Made by a program: the position numbers and the translations under genes. DNA of 13,275 nucleotides from Tenericutes bacterium HGW-Tenericutes-5 (GTDB taxonomy: Bacteria; Bacillota_I; Bacilli_A; Izemoplasmatales; Hujiaoplasmataceae). Position 1 is the stretch's first letter; each line of letters begins with the position of its first letter. The DNA lies in assembly GCA_002839125.1 (NCBI GenBank), contig PGXI01000006.1, positions 1 through 13,275 on the forward strand. Reading direction: 5' to 3'. Shown piece after piece: positions 1 through 6,693 of this stretch. The notes beneath the pieces were generated by a model that searched no databases, was not told where the DNA came from, and was given only the letters and a program-made list of their open reading frames with translations.

Positions 1-1041
1 CTTCATTTGAATCAAAAAGCTTGGGTTGAAACATCCACATCTCCAGGAACTTTTATTATCTTCTCGATAACACTATTTATTGCCCTTCTATCAATGGCAA
101 CATTTAGATCTCCTGCTGTGGCTTTAATGCCTGATGTAACAATAAAACCATTGCGTTCCAAAGCAAATGCAGTTATTAATTTAATGGGAACATTTGGCGG
201 AATAGGCGCAATTGTAATTCTTACTATTTTTAGTTTAGATAACTTATCGTATGTTAATTATGCTCCTGCCTTTATTACGGTTGGTATTATTATGCTAATT
301 CTTCTTGGAATATTCCTATGGAAAGTCAAAGAACCTAAATTAGTTAAAGAAAAAGAAGCTGAAGATATTAAATACGGATTAGAAAATGAAGATTTAGAAG
401 CCGAATTAGAACATGAAAGCGTACAGGAATTATCAAAAGAAAAGAAAAGAGCTTTAATTTTGATTTTATCATCGGTATTTTTATGGTTTATTGGATACAA
501 TGCAGTAACAACTAAGTTGTCCGACTACGCACCTAAAGTTTTGGAAATGGGATTTTCATTGCCTTTATTAATTGCTCAAGGTGCAGCACTAATTGCCTTC
601 GTTCCAATCGGTATTATTGCCACTAAAATTGGTAGAAGAAAAACGATTTTAATTGGTATCGTTCTTCTTACTTTATGTTTTGGTTCGGTGTATTTTCTTA
701 CACCAGACACAGCGTTTATAATGTATGTAATCTTTGGACTAACCGGAATTGGTTGGGCAACTATTAATGTTAACTCTTATCCGATGGTTGTGGAGTTGGC
801 TAAAGGATCTAATGTTGGTAAGTATACTGGATACTATTATACTTTCTCAATGGCTGCTCAAATATTGACACCAATATTATCTGGTATTTTAATGGATGCT
901 TTAGGTAGAAAAGCCTTATTCCCATACGCCGCAATTTTCGTAGGACTTGCATTTATCACGATGTTCTTTGTAAAACACGGTGATGCAAAAATAATAAAAA
1001 AAGCTTCCGTAATCGAAAACTTTGATGTAGATATGGATTAA
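1..1041 (+). CDS. MFS sugar transporter, SLC45/GPH-like (5' truncated by window edge)
   Basis: The frame is open from the first base, so the true start lies upstream; the TTG at base 7 is not a convincing start because it has no ribosome-binding site and sits inside a conserved stretch. About 346 codons remain. The protein is strongly hydrophobic with several membrane segments. It carries the SLC45-type loop RSPAVALMPDVT (about 109-144), a charged Glu/Lys-rich cytoplasmic loop (about 322-450) separating the two halves of the fold, and an MFS loop motif IGRRKTI (628-648). Known relatives move sucrose, maltose or glucose with protons. The substrate here cannot be read from sequence; an amylase gene 3.5 kb away makes a starch-derived sugar plausible, but this is inference. 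The C-terminal tail is polar. It converges on the GDPD gene and shares its terminator. Confidence 0.8.
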   Translation, partial: LHLNQKAWVETSTSPGTFIIFSITLFIALLSMATFRSPAVALMPDVTIKPLRSKANAVINLMGTFGGIGAIVILTIFSLDNLSYVNYAPAFITVGIIMLILLGIFLWKVKEPKLVKEKEAEDIKYGLENEDLEAELEHESVQELSKEKKRALILILSSVFLWFIGYNAVTTKLSDYAPKVLEMGFSLPLLIAQGAALIAFVPIGIIATKIGRRKTILIGIVLLTLCFGSVYFLTPDTAFIMYVIFGLTGIGWATINVNSYPMVVELAKGSNVGKYTGYYYTFSMAAQILTPILSGILMDALGRKALFPYAAIFVGLAFITMFFVKHGDAKIIKKASVIENFDVDMD

Positions 1042-1055
1042 TTAAATCATTAAAA

Positions 1056-1094
1056 AACGCTCTTTCTTTTAAAAGGAAGGGCGTTATTTTTTTT
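1056..1094. terminator. Bidirectional Rho-independent terminator between convergent genes
   Basis: The arms 1056-1070 and 1071-1085 are complementary over 15 positions with two G-U wobbles; the innermost TTTTAAAA forms the loop. Eight T follow on the plus strand (1087-1094) and a T-run follows on the minus strand (complement of 1052-1057). It can therefore end both the transporter and the GDPD transcripts. The GDPD stop codon (1084-1086) lies at the base of the stem. Confidence 0.85.
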
Positions 1095-1827
1095 CATCTG
1101 GTCGGAAGAATTCGAAAACAGCGTTGTGATAATATTTTTTAACCATATCAAATTCTAGTTTGTTTCTTGCTGTATAACCTAAAACAATTAAACCTTTACT
1201 ATAAGCTTTACGTGCAAATTTGTTTGGTAAATCTTTTAAACCATAATTTATGAAGTCAGGTTTTGTTAGTGGATTCAGCAGCATTCTTTTAAGAATAAAC
1301 TTTGTAGTTTTAGATATTGTTTCATCGTCAGTAAAGTATTCCGCTAACTGACCTCTTATAATATCAGGGTAGTTTTTTTTGAACCAATTGACAATTTTAG
1401 GATTAAAGGATTGAATTGCATATTTTCCCGTATAGCCTTTGAGGATAACCATTGCTTCTTCACATAATCTAGTGTAGTCACCCTTAGGTTTGAATTCAAT
1501 TAAAAGCGGAACTTTTCCTTCTACTAAGGCCAAAACATCTGATAGAAGCGGAATTTTTTCGTTTGTGTTAAGTAAGTGCAATTTTTTTATTTGTTCGTAA
1601 GTTACTTCGCTTAACTTTAAGTCTTTCTTGCAAATTCTATCGAGATTATCATCATGAAAAACCACTACATTTCCATCTTTTAATACATGGATGTCTAACT
1701 CAATTGCGTAACCATAATCAATAGCTTTTTTAAAGGCTAACAATGAATTCTCAGGTATTGATTTGTCTAATGAGTGAAAACCTCTATGGGCGATAAAACC
1801 AGTTTTTATCCATTCGAGATCTTTCAT
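1084..1827 (-). CDS. Glycerophosphodiester phosphodiesterase (GDPD family)
   Basis: The 247-residue protein matches the usual length of bacterial cytoplasmic GDPDs, which hydrolyse glycerophosphodiesters to sn-glycerol-3-phosphate and an alcohol. Visible motifs are AHRG with His14-Arg15, PEN with Glu26, ELDIH with Glu43 and Asp45, and FHDD with His58. These are the two general acid/base histidines and the metal ligands of the TIM-barrel active site. IEFKPKG (Glu111, Lys113) is a further conserved block. The late TIM-barrel block reads GYTARN (217-222), a variant of the usual WTVN. No signal peptide is seen, so it probably acts inside the cell on lipid-turnover products. The start is supported by AGAGGAGG (complement of 1835-1842), 7 nt upstream of the ATG. 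It is transcribed alone, divergently from the alcohol dehydrogenase. Confidence 0.9.
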   Translation of the reverse strand: MKDLEWIKTGFIAHRGFHSLDKSIPENSLLAFKKAIDYGYAIELDIHVLKDGNVVVFHDDNLDRICKKDLKLSEVTYEQIKKLHLLNTNEKIPLLSDVLALVEGKVPLLIEFKPKGDYTRLCEEAMVILKGYTGKYAIQSFNPKIVNWFKKNYPDIIRGQLAEYFTDDETISKTTKFILKRMLLNPLTKPDFINYGLKDLPNKFARKAYSKGLIVLGYTARNKLEFDMVKKYYHNAVFEFFRPDEKK

Positions 1828-1850
1828 ATAAAAGCCTCCTCTTGAATAAT

Positions 1851-1878
1851 ATTATATCACGGTAGTATAAAAGTACAA
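1851..1878 (-). promoter_or_regulatory. Predicted sigma-A promoter of the GDPD gene
   Basis: On the minus strand there is a perfect TATAAT (complement of 1851-1856). Sixteen bases upstream is TTGTAC (complement of 1873-1878), a half-match to TTGACA. The start codon lies 24 nt downstream of the -10 box, leaving a short leader that carries the AGGAGG. Confidence 0.55.
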
Positions 1879-1948
1879 ACTTAAAATTTATTATTGAAGC
1901 TTTTTATCAAGGTGTGTCATTTTGCTATTCTTTTTTTTAAAGTTTTTA

Positions 1949-1957
1949 TGATATAAT
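1949..1957 (+). promoter_or_regulatory. Extended -10 promoter of the iron alcohol dehydrogenase
   Basis: TGATATAAT is a perfect extended -10 element; no good -35 is present at the right distance in the T-rich sequence upstream. Transcription would begin near 1964, giving a leader of about 14 nt that begins just before the Shine-Dalgarno GAGGTGAT (1967-1974). Confidence 0.6.
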
Positions 1958-1977
1958 TAGAAAGAAGAGGTGATGAC

Positions 1978-3153
1978 ATGGATAATTTTGTTTTCAATAG
2001 CCCGACTAAATTTGTGTTTGGGAAAGAAACAGAAAACCAAGTTGGGGATTTATTAAAATCTTATAACGCTAAAAAAGTATTAATTCATTATGGAACAGGA
2101 TCGATTAAAAGATCTGGTCTATTTGATCGAGTTGTAGAATCAATTGCAGCACAAAGTATAGATTATATTGAGTTAGGCGGAGTAGTACCAAACCCTAGAG
2201 ATACATTAGTTTATGAAGGTATTGACTTATGTAAAAAAGAAAAAGTTGATTTTATCTTAGCAGTAGGTGGAGGATCCGTTATTGACTCTGCCAAAGCTAT
2301 CGCTGCGGGTGCACTATATGATGGTGATTTTTGGGATTTTTGGGATAAAAAACAAGAAATAACTGAAGCACTTAAAGTAGGAGTTATCTTAACAATTCCA
2401 GCCGCTGGTAGTGAAGGGTCAAATTCATCAGTTATAACCAAAACGGACGGGATGTTAAAAAGAGGATTAAACTGCGAAATCTATCGTCCAACTTTTGCGA
2501 TAATTAATCCCGAATTAACATATACTTTACCAGCCTATCAAACAGCTGCTGGTATTATTGATATGATGAGCCACATTTTAGAAAGATATTTAACTAAGTC
2601 AAAAAATGTTATTTTGGTTGATAGACTAGCTGAAGGGACTCTAGTATCAATTATAGAAGCTGCTAGAGTAGTTATGAAAGAACCAACAAACTATGAAGCA
2701 AGAGCTACAATTTGTTGGGCAAGCACTATTGCTCACAATGGCTTTTTAGGAGTAGGAAGAATTAGCGATTGGGCAACTCATAGATTAGAACATGAATTAA
2801 GTGCTCTTTATGATGTAACTCATGGTGCAGGACTTGCAGTAATGTTCCCTGCTTATATGCGCTATACTATCATGGAAGACATTCAAAGATATCGACGTTT
2901 TGCAATTAAAGTATTTGGTATAAAAGATAATAAACACAAACCAATAAAAGTAGCTACTGCAGGAATCAATGCGCTTGAATCTTTCTTTAAAGAGATTGGC
3001 ATGCCAACTAGTTTTAAAGAAATTGGCGCAAACGGAGAAGACATTCCTAAGTTAGTTGAAAAGTTAAGAATTAATGTTGGCGAAAGAGTTGGAAACTTTA
3101 AAAGTTTGACGATGGAAGATGCGGAAAATATCTACCATATCGCTTGTAAATAA
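1978..3153 (+). CDS. Iron-containing alcohol dehydrogenase (butanol dehydrogenase/YugJ-like)
   Basis: The 391-residue protein has the family's usual length. Residues 97-103 (GGGSVID), followed by SAKAIA, form the dinucleotide-binding turn of the N-terminal domain. The metal ligands expected in the helical C-terminal domain are all present: Asp195 and His199 in GIIDMMSH, His268 in WATHRLEH, and His282 in DVTHGAG. The HRLEHELSALYDVTHGAGL block is typical of the BDH/YugJ branch, which uses NAD(P)H to reduce aldehydes to alcohols in fermentation; the exact substrate is not decided by sequence. GAGGTGAT at 1967-1974 fixes the start. It is transcribed alone and followed by its own terminator. A role in re-oxidising reduced cofactor is inferred from the family and from the neighbouring alanine dehydrogenase. 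Confidence 0.92.
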   Translation: MDNFVFNSPTKFVFGKETENQVGDLLKSYNAKKVLIHYGTGSIKRSGLFDRVVESIAAQSIDYIELGGVVPNPRDTLVYEGIDLCKKEKVDFILAVGGGSVIDSAKAIAAGALYDGDFWDFWDKKQEITEALKVGVILTIPAAGSEGSNSSVITKTDGMLKRGLNCEIYRPTFAIINPELTYTLPAYQTAAGIIDMMSHILERYLTKSKNVILVDRLAEGTLVSIIEAARVVMKEPTNYEARATICWASTIAHNGFLGVGRISDWATHRLEHELSALYDVTHGAGLAVMFPAYMRYTIMEDIQRYRRFAIKVFGIKDNKHKPIKVATAGINALESFFKEIGMPTSFKEIGANGEDIPKLVEKLRINVGERVGNFKSLTMEDAENIYHIACK

Positions 3154-3161
3154 CAAGATAT

Positions 3162-3185
3162 AAAAGGCTAATTTTAGCCTTTTTT
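3162..3185 (+). terminator. Rho-independent terminator after the alcohol dehydrogenase
   Basis: AAAAGGCTAA (3162-3171) pairs with TTAGCCTTTT (3174-3183), and the T-run of the right arm continues to 3185. Confidence 0.8.
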
Positions 3186-3228
3186 CTTTTGCTCTTTAAA
3201 GACATAAAAAAATTCTTAAAAAAGTTTA

Positions 3229-3242
3229 TGAAAACGCTTGCG
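3229..3242 (+). promoter_or_regulatory. Candidate cre site (CcpA catabolite control) upstream of ald
   Basis: TGAAAACGCTTGCG agrees with the Bacillus cre consensus TGWAARCGYTWNCW at 13 of 14 positions; only the last base differs. It sits immediately upstream of the extended -10 element of the alanine dehydrogenase, where a bound CcpA/HPr-Ser-P complex would block polymerase. No ccpA gene is in the window, so the regulator is inferred. Confidence 0.5.
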
Positions 3243-3246
3243 CTTG

Positions 3247-3260
3247 TGATAAAATATACT
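3247..3260 (+). promoter_or_regulatory. Predicted promoter of ald
   Basis: TG-A-TAAAAT (3247-3255) is an extended -10; TATACT (3255-3260) is an overlapping alternative. No clear -35 lies upstream, and the cre-like site occupies the spacer region. The same TTGTGATAAAAT string recurs at the amylase promoter. The Shine-Dalgarno GAGGTG (3265-3270) lies 5 nt before the ATG. Confidence 0.5.
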
Positions 3261-3275
3261 TAGTGAGGTGAAAGA

Positions 3276-4376
3276 ATGAATATTGGATGTGTAAAAGAAA
3301 TAAAAAAACTTGAATTTCGCGTTGGTTTGACACCTGGAAGTGTCAACGAATATGTTAGACATGGACATAAGGTATACATTGAAACTAACGCTGGATTAAA
3401 CTCTGGTTTTCCGGATGAAGAGTATGTTAAAGTAGGGGCACAAATCTTACAAACAGCTAAAGAAGTTTGGGAAAAATCAGACATGATTGTAAAGGTAAAA
3501 GAACCATTAGCTGATGAGTATCAATACTTCCGTGAAGGACTAGTTCTTTATACTTATTTACATTTAGCAGCTGATCAAGCATTAACTGATGCTTTATTAG
3601 CGAAAAAGGTAAAAGCAGTGGCTTATGAAACCATAATTTTAGAAGACGGATCATTGCCATGTTTAAAACCGATGAGTTCAGTTGCCGGTAGATTAGGTGT
3701 TATCGAAGGCGCAAAACATTTAGAAAAAGTTATGGGTGGATCTGGGATTCTAATCTCTGGTGTTCCTGGAACAAAACGTGCTAATGTAGCTATTATTGGT
3801 GCTGGTGTAGTTGGCGAAAGCGCTCTAAAAATGGCTGTTGGTTTAGGGGCCAACGTTACAGTATTAGATATCAATATTGATAAGTTAACTTATTTGGATG
3901 ATATTTATGGTAATAGAATCACTACTCTTTATAGTAACTCACACAATATTGAAGAAGCATGTAAAAATGCAGATTTAATCATTAGTGGTGTTTTACTTCC
4001 TGGAGCAAAAGCACCAAAACTAATCAAGAGAGAATATTACAAAAACATGAGACCAGGTAGTGTTATCGTCGATATCGCAATTGACCAAGGTGGTTCAACT
4101 GAAGTTTCAAAGGCTACTTACCATGACAAACCTACATTTGTAGTTGATGGTATAGTACATTACTGTGTAGCTAATATGCCTGGAGCAGTTCCTCAAACTT
4201 CAACCGTAGCATTGAATAACTCTACTCTAAAGTATGGACTTTTAATAGCTGACAAAGGATTAGAAGAAGCGATGAAAACTTCTAAACCTTTAAAATATGG
4301 TATTAATACTTATAATGGTAAATGTACTTGCCTAGGTGTATGCCAAGCGTTTGACTTAAAATACGAAGCAATCTAA
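3276..4376 (+). CDS. ald: Alanine dehydrogenase
   Basis: Catalyses NAD-dependent reversible oxidative deamination of L-alanine to pyruvate and ammonia. The 366 residues are close to the usual 370. All four residues known from characterised enzymes are at their canonical numbers: Arg15 and Lys75 (substrate carboxylate), His96 and Asp270 (catalysis). The Rossmann domain shows GAGVVG at 175-180 and the ribose-binding Asp198. MPGAVPQTST (301-310) is the family's conserved C-terminal block. The start is supported by GAGGTG with 5 nt spacing and by the typical MxIGxxKEIK N-terminus. The gene is monocistronic, between two terminators. In Bacillus ald serves alanine catabolism; in a fermenter it may also make alanine to re-oxidise NADH. 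Carbon control is suggested by the cre-like site in its promoter. Confidence 0.95.
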   Translation: MNIGCVKEIKKLEFRVGLTPGSVNEYVRHGHKVYIETNAGLNSGFPDEEYVKVGAQILQTAKEVWEKSDMIVKVKEPLADEYQYFREGLVLYTYLHLAADQALTDALLAKKVKAVAYETIILEDGSLPCLKPMSSVAGRLGVIEGAKHLEKVMGGSGILISGVPGTKRANVAIIGAGVVGESALKMAVGLGANVTVLDINIDKLTYLDDIYGNRITTLYSNSHNIEEACKNADLIISGVLLPGAKAPKLIKREYYKNMRPGSVIVDIAIDQGGSTEVSKATYHDKPTFVVDGIVHYCVANMPGAVPQTSTVALNNSTLKYGLLIADKGLEEAMKTSKPLKYGINTYNGKCTCLGVCQAFDLKYEAI

Positions 4377-4383
4377 TAAATTT

Positions 4384-4410
4384 AAACTGCCATTTGATGG
4401 CAGTTTTTTT
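4384..4410 (+). terminator. Rho-independent terminator after ald
   Basis: AAACTGCCAT (4384-4393) pairs perfectly with ATGGCAGTTT (4397-4406) around a TTG loop, and the T-run continues to 4410. Confidence 0.88.
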
Positions 4411-4425
4411 ATTTTCAATAAATAA

Positions 4426-4495
4426 AATATGAAACCAGTTTTAAAAATCCTATTGTTTCTATTAGGTTTCATATTGTGATAAAATAAATATGAAA
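4426..4495 (+). promoter_or_regulatory. Three-half-site operator (AATATGAAA) around the amylase promoter
   Basis: AATATGAAA occurs at 4426-4434 (plus), 4467-4475 (minus, read as TTTCATATT) and 4487-4495 (plus). The second and third copies form a perfect 9-bp inverted repeat with an 11-nt centre that contains the extended -10 box. The first and second form an 11-bp inverted repeat (extended by CC/GG) with a 28-nt gap. This layout fits a dimeric repressor with an auxiliary upstream site. The regulator is not identified. The left pair cannot be an RNA hairpin, because it lies upstream of the predicted transcription start. Confidence 0.5.
4477..4485 (+). promoter_or_regulatory. Extended -10 promoter of the alpha-amylase
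   Basis: TG-A-TAAAAT matches the extended -10 pattern seen at ald. Transcription would start near 4492, inside the third operator half-site. The Shine-Dalgarno TAAGGAG (4505-4511) is 6 nt before the ATG. No good -35 is visible at 17 nt spacing. Confidence 0.55.
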
Positions 4496-4517
4496 AACAT
4501 ATCTTAAGGAGACTATT

Positions 4518-6539
4518 ATGATTAAGAAAATTTTCCAAGTAATTTTAATTGGTTTGATGTCTGTAACTATTTTTGCCTGTGGGAAGGCAACCACAGATCA
4601 AACAACAAATCAAACTACCCAAATTACCACAGAAGAAAATATTGAATTACTTCCACAAGATCCAACCGTAGAAAGCGGTTATCTGACAAACAATGTTCAA
4701 GATGGTACGATATTACATGCATGGAACTGGTCCATGTCGACAATAGAAAGTCAGTTAGAAGAAATAGCGATAGCTGGTTTTTCAACAATTCAAATTTCAC
4801 CGTTGCAACCTCAAAAAGACTTTTTTGGAATCGGGGTTTGGTCATCGCAATGGTGGAAGTTATATCAACCACTAGGTTTTTCTATAGCTACTGAGAATCA
4901 CTCTTTAGGAACAAAAGACGATTTAATATCCTTAACTACTGCTGCAGATGCATATGGAATAAAAATTATTGTAGATGTTGTAGCTAATCATTTAGCAGGA
5001 GGAGATAACGACTCGCTGAATCCTGATGTTAGAGATTATGAAGTAGATATTTATGATTTAGGATTAATAAGAACTGGTAATGGCTACGCTTCAGATTCTT
5101 CAATAGTTTCAGTAACTAGAGGCGCTTTGGGAGGCTTTCCGGATCTTCAAACTGAATCAGAAATTGTTCAACAAAGAGTTCTTGATTTATTAAAAGAATA
5201 TGTTGATGCTGGAGTTGACGGCTTTAGATTTGATGCGGCAAAACATATTGAAACTCCTCTAGATGGAGCTTGGGCGAGTGATTTTTGGCCAAATGTAATA
5301 AACGGAGTTAAGGAATACGCAGAAGGTTTAGGAAGAGATGATTTATACTTTTATGGCGAAATCTTGAATACCGCGGGATTTGAAAGATCTTTCACAGATT
5401 ATACTGAGTACATGTCTGTAACCGCTAGTAACCAAGGTGATGTGGTAAGAACTGCAGTAATAACAAAAAATGGAGCGAGCATCGTTAACGCCGCTTATCT
5501 TTCTGGAGTCCCTGCTTCAAAAACAGTACTTTGGGCAGAATCTCATGATACTTACGCCAATGATAGTGGTTTAACAAAAAATACTCCGGACTCATATATA
5601 ACAAAAACTTATGCAATTCAAGCCTCAAGAAAAGATGCGACTACTCTTTATTTTGCTCGACCTAATGATAATACTTTTATGGGAATGATTGGATCATATC
5701 TCTTCCAATCTGTAGAAGTTTCTTCAGTCAATCGTTTCCATAATTATTTTGTTGGAACGGATGAACTTCAATCAAGTCAAAATGGTTTCTATCTAAACGA
5801 AAGATTTAATGAAGAAATACAAGGTGTTTTAATAGTTGATTTAAACGGCACAGGAATAGTTGATAATTTAACTGTGACCAATCTTCCTAATGGAAATTAC
5901 TTAGATCATGTTAGTCAAAATACTTTTACAGTTTTAGATGGTAAAATATCTGGACAAATGTCTGAAAGCGGAGTAGCGGTAATTTATAATAATCCATATG
6001 AGCCAAAGCCAGCCATCTATGTATCTAATGATGGATTAAGAGGGTCTTTCACTGATACCTTATCAATATCCGTATTTTCTTACAATACAACAGAAAGTTA
6101 TTACTCAATTAATGGGGGAGAAAAAATATCTTTTACGGGAAATCAAATTATTGAGTTATCTCATCCTGAAAATAACGCTACAGTTACATTAGATTTTGAA
6201 ATTTATTATAATGATTACAAGATAGAGAGACAATATACATATATAAAAAGCAATGTTGTTATCGAAGAAGTTGCAATAAATAATCTGGATACTCAAGTTT
6301 TAGAAGGAATGAAAATAGTCGCTTGGACTTGGGAAGAAGGCGAAAGTGGTAAGTGGACAGAAGGAACACTTATCGGAGACACCTTTACTTTCGACCTAGA
6401 CAGCGAAGATTACTTCTTATTAGTGCTTTTTGAAGAAAGTGTGACTACCTACGATTGGTCGATAAAAATAGCTCAGACAGCCGATTTTGAGATTCCAGCT
6501 GATGGCATTTTTGATGGAAGCACATTAACTTGGAATTAA
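4518..6539 (+). CDS. Lipid-anchored alpha-amylase, GH13 (AmyE/GH13_28-like)
   Basis: Endo-acting starch hydrolase expected on the outer face of the membrane. Residues 1-21 are a lipoprotein signal (KK, hydrophobic core, TIFAC) with the lipid-modified Cys21, followed by a Thr/Gln linker to about residue 38. The catalytic barrel (about 60-400) shows LHAWNWS, DVVANH (153-158), GFRFDAAKH with nucleophile Asp239, YGEIL with acid/base Glu281, and ESHDTYAND with Asp344; the triad is complete. These blocks closely resemble secreted Bacillus subtilis AmyE. The barrel is followed by the usual beta-sandwich domain (about 405-490), an Ig/CHB_HEX-like segment (about 498-575, with SYYSINGGEK) and an aromatic C-terminal module (about 597-673, with AWTWEEGESGKW). 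The last may bind glucan but I cannot assign it to a CBM family. The gene is monocistronic; the half-site cluster upstream suggests repression until substrate is present. Confidence 0.93.
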   Translation: MIKKIFQVILIGLMSVTIFACGKATTDQTTNQTTQITTEENIELLPQDPTVESGYLTNNVQDGTILHAWNWSMSTIESQLEEIAIAGFSTIQISPLQPQKDFFGIGVWSSQWWKLYQPLGFSIATENHSLGTKDDLISLTTAADAYGIKIIVDVVANHLAGGDNDSLNPDVRDYEVDIYDLGLIRTGNGYASDSSIVSVTRGALGGFPDLQTESEIVQQRVLDLLKEYVDAGVDGFRFDAAKHIETPLDGAWASDFWPNVINGVKEYAEGLGRDDLYFYGEILNTAGFERSFTDYTEYMSVTASNQGDVVRTAVITKNGASIVNAAYLSGVPASKTVLWAESHDTYANDSGLTKNTPDSYITKTYAIQASRKDATTLYFARPNDNTFMGMIGSYLFQSVEVSSVNRFHNYFVGTDELQSSQNGFYLNERFNEEIQGVLIVDLNGTGIVDNLTVTNLPNGNYLDHVSQNTFTVLDGKISGQMSESGVAVIYNNPYEPKPAIYVSNDGLRGSFTDTLSISVFSYNTTESYYSINGGEKISFTGNQIIELSHPENNATVTLDFEIYYNDYKIERQYTYIKSNVVIEEVAINNLDTQVLEGMKIVAWTWEEGESGKWTEGTLIGDTFTFDLDSEDYFLLVLFEESVTTYDWSIKIAQTADFEIPADGIFDGSTLTWN

Positions 6540-6556
6540 AAAAAATCAAACAACTG

Positions 6557-6592
6557 AAAGACGATTTTCTCATTAGAAAACGTCTTTTTTTT
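6557..6592 (+). terminator. Rho-independent terminator after the amylase
   Basis: AAAGACG (6557-6563) pairs with CGTCTTT (6581-6587), and TTTTCT (6565-6570) with AGAAAA (6575-6580) around a CATT loop. One bulged A sits at 6564, and T runs to 6592. Confidence 0.85.
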
Positions 6593-6600
6593 ATGTGTTA

Positions 6601-6633
6601 ATTGTGATAGGTTACTGAGTATTACATCACAAT
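6601..6633. repeat. Inverted repeat ATTGTGAT-N17-ATCACAAT upstream of the epimerase
   Basis: Perfect 8-bp arms at 6601-6608 and 6626-6633 lie just upstream of the predicted -35 of the next gene. There is no T-tract after the right arm, so it is not a terminator. The spacing suits a dimeric regulator. TTGTGAT also occurs in the ald and amylase promoter regions. Confidence 0.4.
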
Positions 6634-6645
6634 AATAAACAATGG

Positions 6646-6674
6646 TTTAAAAATAAAAAATTTCATTATATAAT
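6646..6674 (+). promoter_or_regulatory. Predicted sigma-A promoter of the epimerase gene
   Basis: TTTAAA (6646-6651, 4 of 6 to TTGACA) is followed after 17 nt by a perfect TATAAT (6669-6674). The upstream in-frame ATG at 6673 lies inside this -10 box, so it would not be in the mRNA. This argues for the ATG at 6694. Confidence 0.6.
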
Positions 6675-6693
6675 GAAGCCAAGGAGTACTGAT

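Noticed and set aside
413..427. cre-like string TGAAAGCG inside the transporter gene.
   Set aside because: The right half does not match the consensus and it is mid-gene.
3457..3874. Reverse-strand frames inside ald (67 and 83 codons).
   Set aside because: They lie wholly within a gene with all catalytic residues confirmed; long antisense frames are expected there by chance.
4384..4475. Riboswitch or attenuator upstream of the amylase.
   Set aside because: The inverted repeats lie mostly upstream of the predicted transcription start, so they are more likely protein sites on DNA; the only RNA hairpin here is the ald terminator.
4356..4538. A 60-codon reverse-strand frame across the ald-amylase intergenic region.
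   Set aside because: It covers a terminator, promoter and operator and shows no protein-like features; overlap with regulatory DNA makes coding unlikely.
6673..6693. Upstream ATG at 6673 as start of the epimerase.
   Set aside because: It lies inside the TATAAT box and has no Shine-Dalgarno; the ATG at 6694 has AAGGAG at 7 nt and begins directly with the Rossmann strand.
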